From assembly GCA_944327365.1 (NCBI GenBank), contig CALVHI010000006.1, positions 1 to 40,104 of the forward strand: a DNA stretch of 40,104 bases, written 5' to 3'. The stretch is from an uncultured Bacilli bacterium. Lineage in GTDB: Bacteria; Bacillota_I; Bacilli_A; RF39; UBA660. The translations under genes were made by a program, and so were the position numbers. Within the stretch, counting starts at the first letter, position 1, and each line of letters opens with the position of its first letter. Of this stretch, positions 39,284 through 40,104 are shown in pieces. The notes beneath the pieces are model-generated. The model searched no databases. It worked only from the letters and a program-made list of their open reading frames with translations, and had not been told where the DNA came from.

Positions 39284-40018
39284 ATGAAAGAAATAATAGT
39301 ATATGGTAGCTTAATTTTTTATCTATGTTCCTTTATTGGCTATTTACTAGAAGTTCTTTGGTGTTATTTAGCTTCTAAAAAGATTGTAAATAGAGGGTTT
39401 TTGTGTGGACCAGTCATACCGATTTATGGGTTTGGAGCGGTTTTGATTTTGTTTTGCTTATTAAGATATTATGAAGATCCCGTTGTTGTTTTTGTATTTG
39501 GAATGATTATAACAAGTGCTCTTGAATATTTTACATCTTTTTTACTTGAAAAAATATTTCATAATAAATGGTGGGATTATAGTAATCGAAAATATAATAT
39601 TAATGGTCGAGTTTGTTTAAAAAATTCTTTTGCCTTTGGAATATTATCTTTATTAATAATATATGTAATAACACCAGGATTTTATTTTTTATTTAGTTTA
39701 TTTTCTTTTAAAGTTTTAACGATTCTAGCTATTATAATTACGATCCTATTTGTTTTAGACGTTATTTATTCTGTTATCATTGCTTATAATCTTAGAAATA
39801 GAATTATTATTGTTGAAGAATTAAAGAATGAAAAGATAGCCATGATACCAGTTATTTTTGAAAAAAGATTAAAGGAAAGTATTGAAGGATTTAAAGCTTT
39901 TCCATCAAGGCTTTTAAAAGCATTTCCTAACTTAAATAATAATATTTTTGATATGATGAAAAAATATCGAGAAGAAGCTAAGAAAAAGAAAAAGGAATTA
40001 AAGGAAAGAAAAAGATAA
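39284..40018 (+). CDS. CmpB-type (DUF/'ABC transporter type IV') membrane protein
   Basis: A 244-residue protein of the ABC_trans_CmpB family (PF06541), despite its name not a proven transporter. SFIGYLLEVLWCYLASKKIV, NRGFLCGPVIPIYGFGAVL and SALEYFTSFLLEKIFHNKWW, then DYSNRKYNINGRVCLKNSF, are the family motifs. It has about five membrane helices; the last 60 residues are basic and cytoplasmic. ATG 39284 has GAGGG upstream. It diverges from spoIIIAH. Confidence 0.85.
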   Translation: MKEIIVYGSLIFYLCSFIGYLLEVLWCYLASKKIVNRGFLCGPVIPIYGFGAVLILFCLLRYYEDPVVVFVFGMIITSALEYFTSFLLEKIFHNKWWDYSNRKYNINGRVCLKNSFAFGILSLLIIYVITPGFYFLFSLFSFKVLTILAIIITILFVLDVIYSVIIAYNLRNRIIIVEELKNEKIAMIPVIFEKRLKESIEGFKAFPSRLLKAFPNLNNNIFDMMKKYREEAKKKKKELKERKR

Positions 40019-40104
40019 TTAGAGTGATCGCAAGATTTTAGAGTAAATTCAGTTTTTAAATGAATTAACGAGATTATAAGACTTATTTCTGGAAAAAACA
40101 ATAG

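Noticed and set aside
1-40104. UGA-as-tryptophan recoding, considered because of the AT-rich, mollicute-like look
   Set aside because: Tryptophan is encoded by TGG throughout, and several genes end properly at TGA.
1-40104. CRISPR arrays, insertion sequences, transposases
   Set aside because: No direct-repeat/spacer pattern, transposase motif or terminal repeats seen.

Overview
The window is about 40 kb of AT-rich, gene-dense bacterial DNA. Genes lie a few bases apart or overlap, ribosome-binding sites are strong GGAGG/GGTGA types, and no gene-free stretch exceeds about 300 bases. TGA serves as a normal stop (for example the ATGA overlap at 15170), so this is not a UGA-Trp mollicute. The promoters, rho-independent terminators, T-box and ribosomal-protein leaders are those of a low-GC Firmicute. 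The small gene set, short proteins (583-aa AlaRS) and a spoIIIAH/gerE/gerM cluster suggest an endospore-forming, probably uncultured gut lineage of Bacilli or an allied group with a compact genome. That placement is inference; no 16S gene is present.

Layout. 1-2300 is a small accessory-looking patch: a truncated reverse gene, a RhuM-Doc fusion, tRNA-Ser(GCT), an HNH-like protein and yidD. 2376-7684 holds an HTH membrane protein, rpsB-tsf, a cysteine-less thioredoxin-like membrane protein, frr (pyrH is absent from its usual place) and an AI-2E-type transporter. 7681-11198 is a compact peptide-bacteriocin locus: a divergent double-HTH regulator, a C39-peptidase ABC exporter, a one-TM accessory protein, and three tiny double-glycine peptide genes that earlier automated calling would easily miss. 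11267-16921 carries rpsU, yqeY, degV, the attenuated infC-rpmI-rplT operon (AUA start for infC), a dNMP-kinase-like gene and a short alaS.

16977-25796 contains a PfkB kinase overlapping a lone Smr domain, two unrecognised genes behind a near-perfect promoter, sufS-sufU, a coiled protein, an ABC exporter and serS behind a serine T-box. 25859-28145 is a surface module: an anchored protein with one Listeria-Bacteroides repeat, then a CHAP amidase. 28270-34632 has fabG-like, DUF4186, a DUF488-like gene, a NatAB-like ABC exporter, a YgjP-type protease, a TrmH-type methyltransferase, rimM and trmD. After tRNA-Arg(TCT) come rarA and a LarC N-terminal half. The window closes with reverse-strand gerM, gerE and spoIIIAH and a forward CmpB-like membrane protein.

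Together most genes serve translation (S2, S21, L20, L35, EF-Ts, IF3, RRF, AlaRS, SerRS, RimM, TrmD, tRNAs). The notable departures are the three-peptide bacteriocin locus, a shared Rho_N/SAP-like tail on two different ribosomal proteins, and the sporulation cluster with a recognisable sigma-K-type promoter before gerE.
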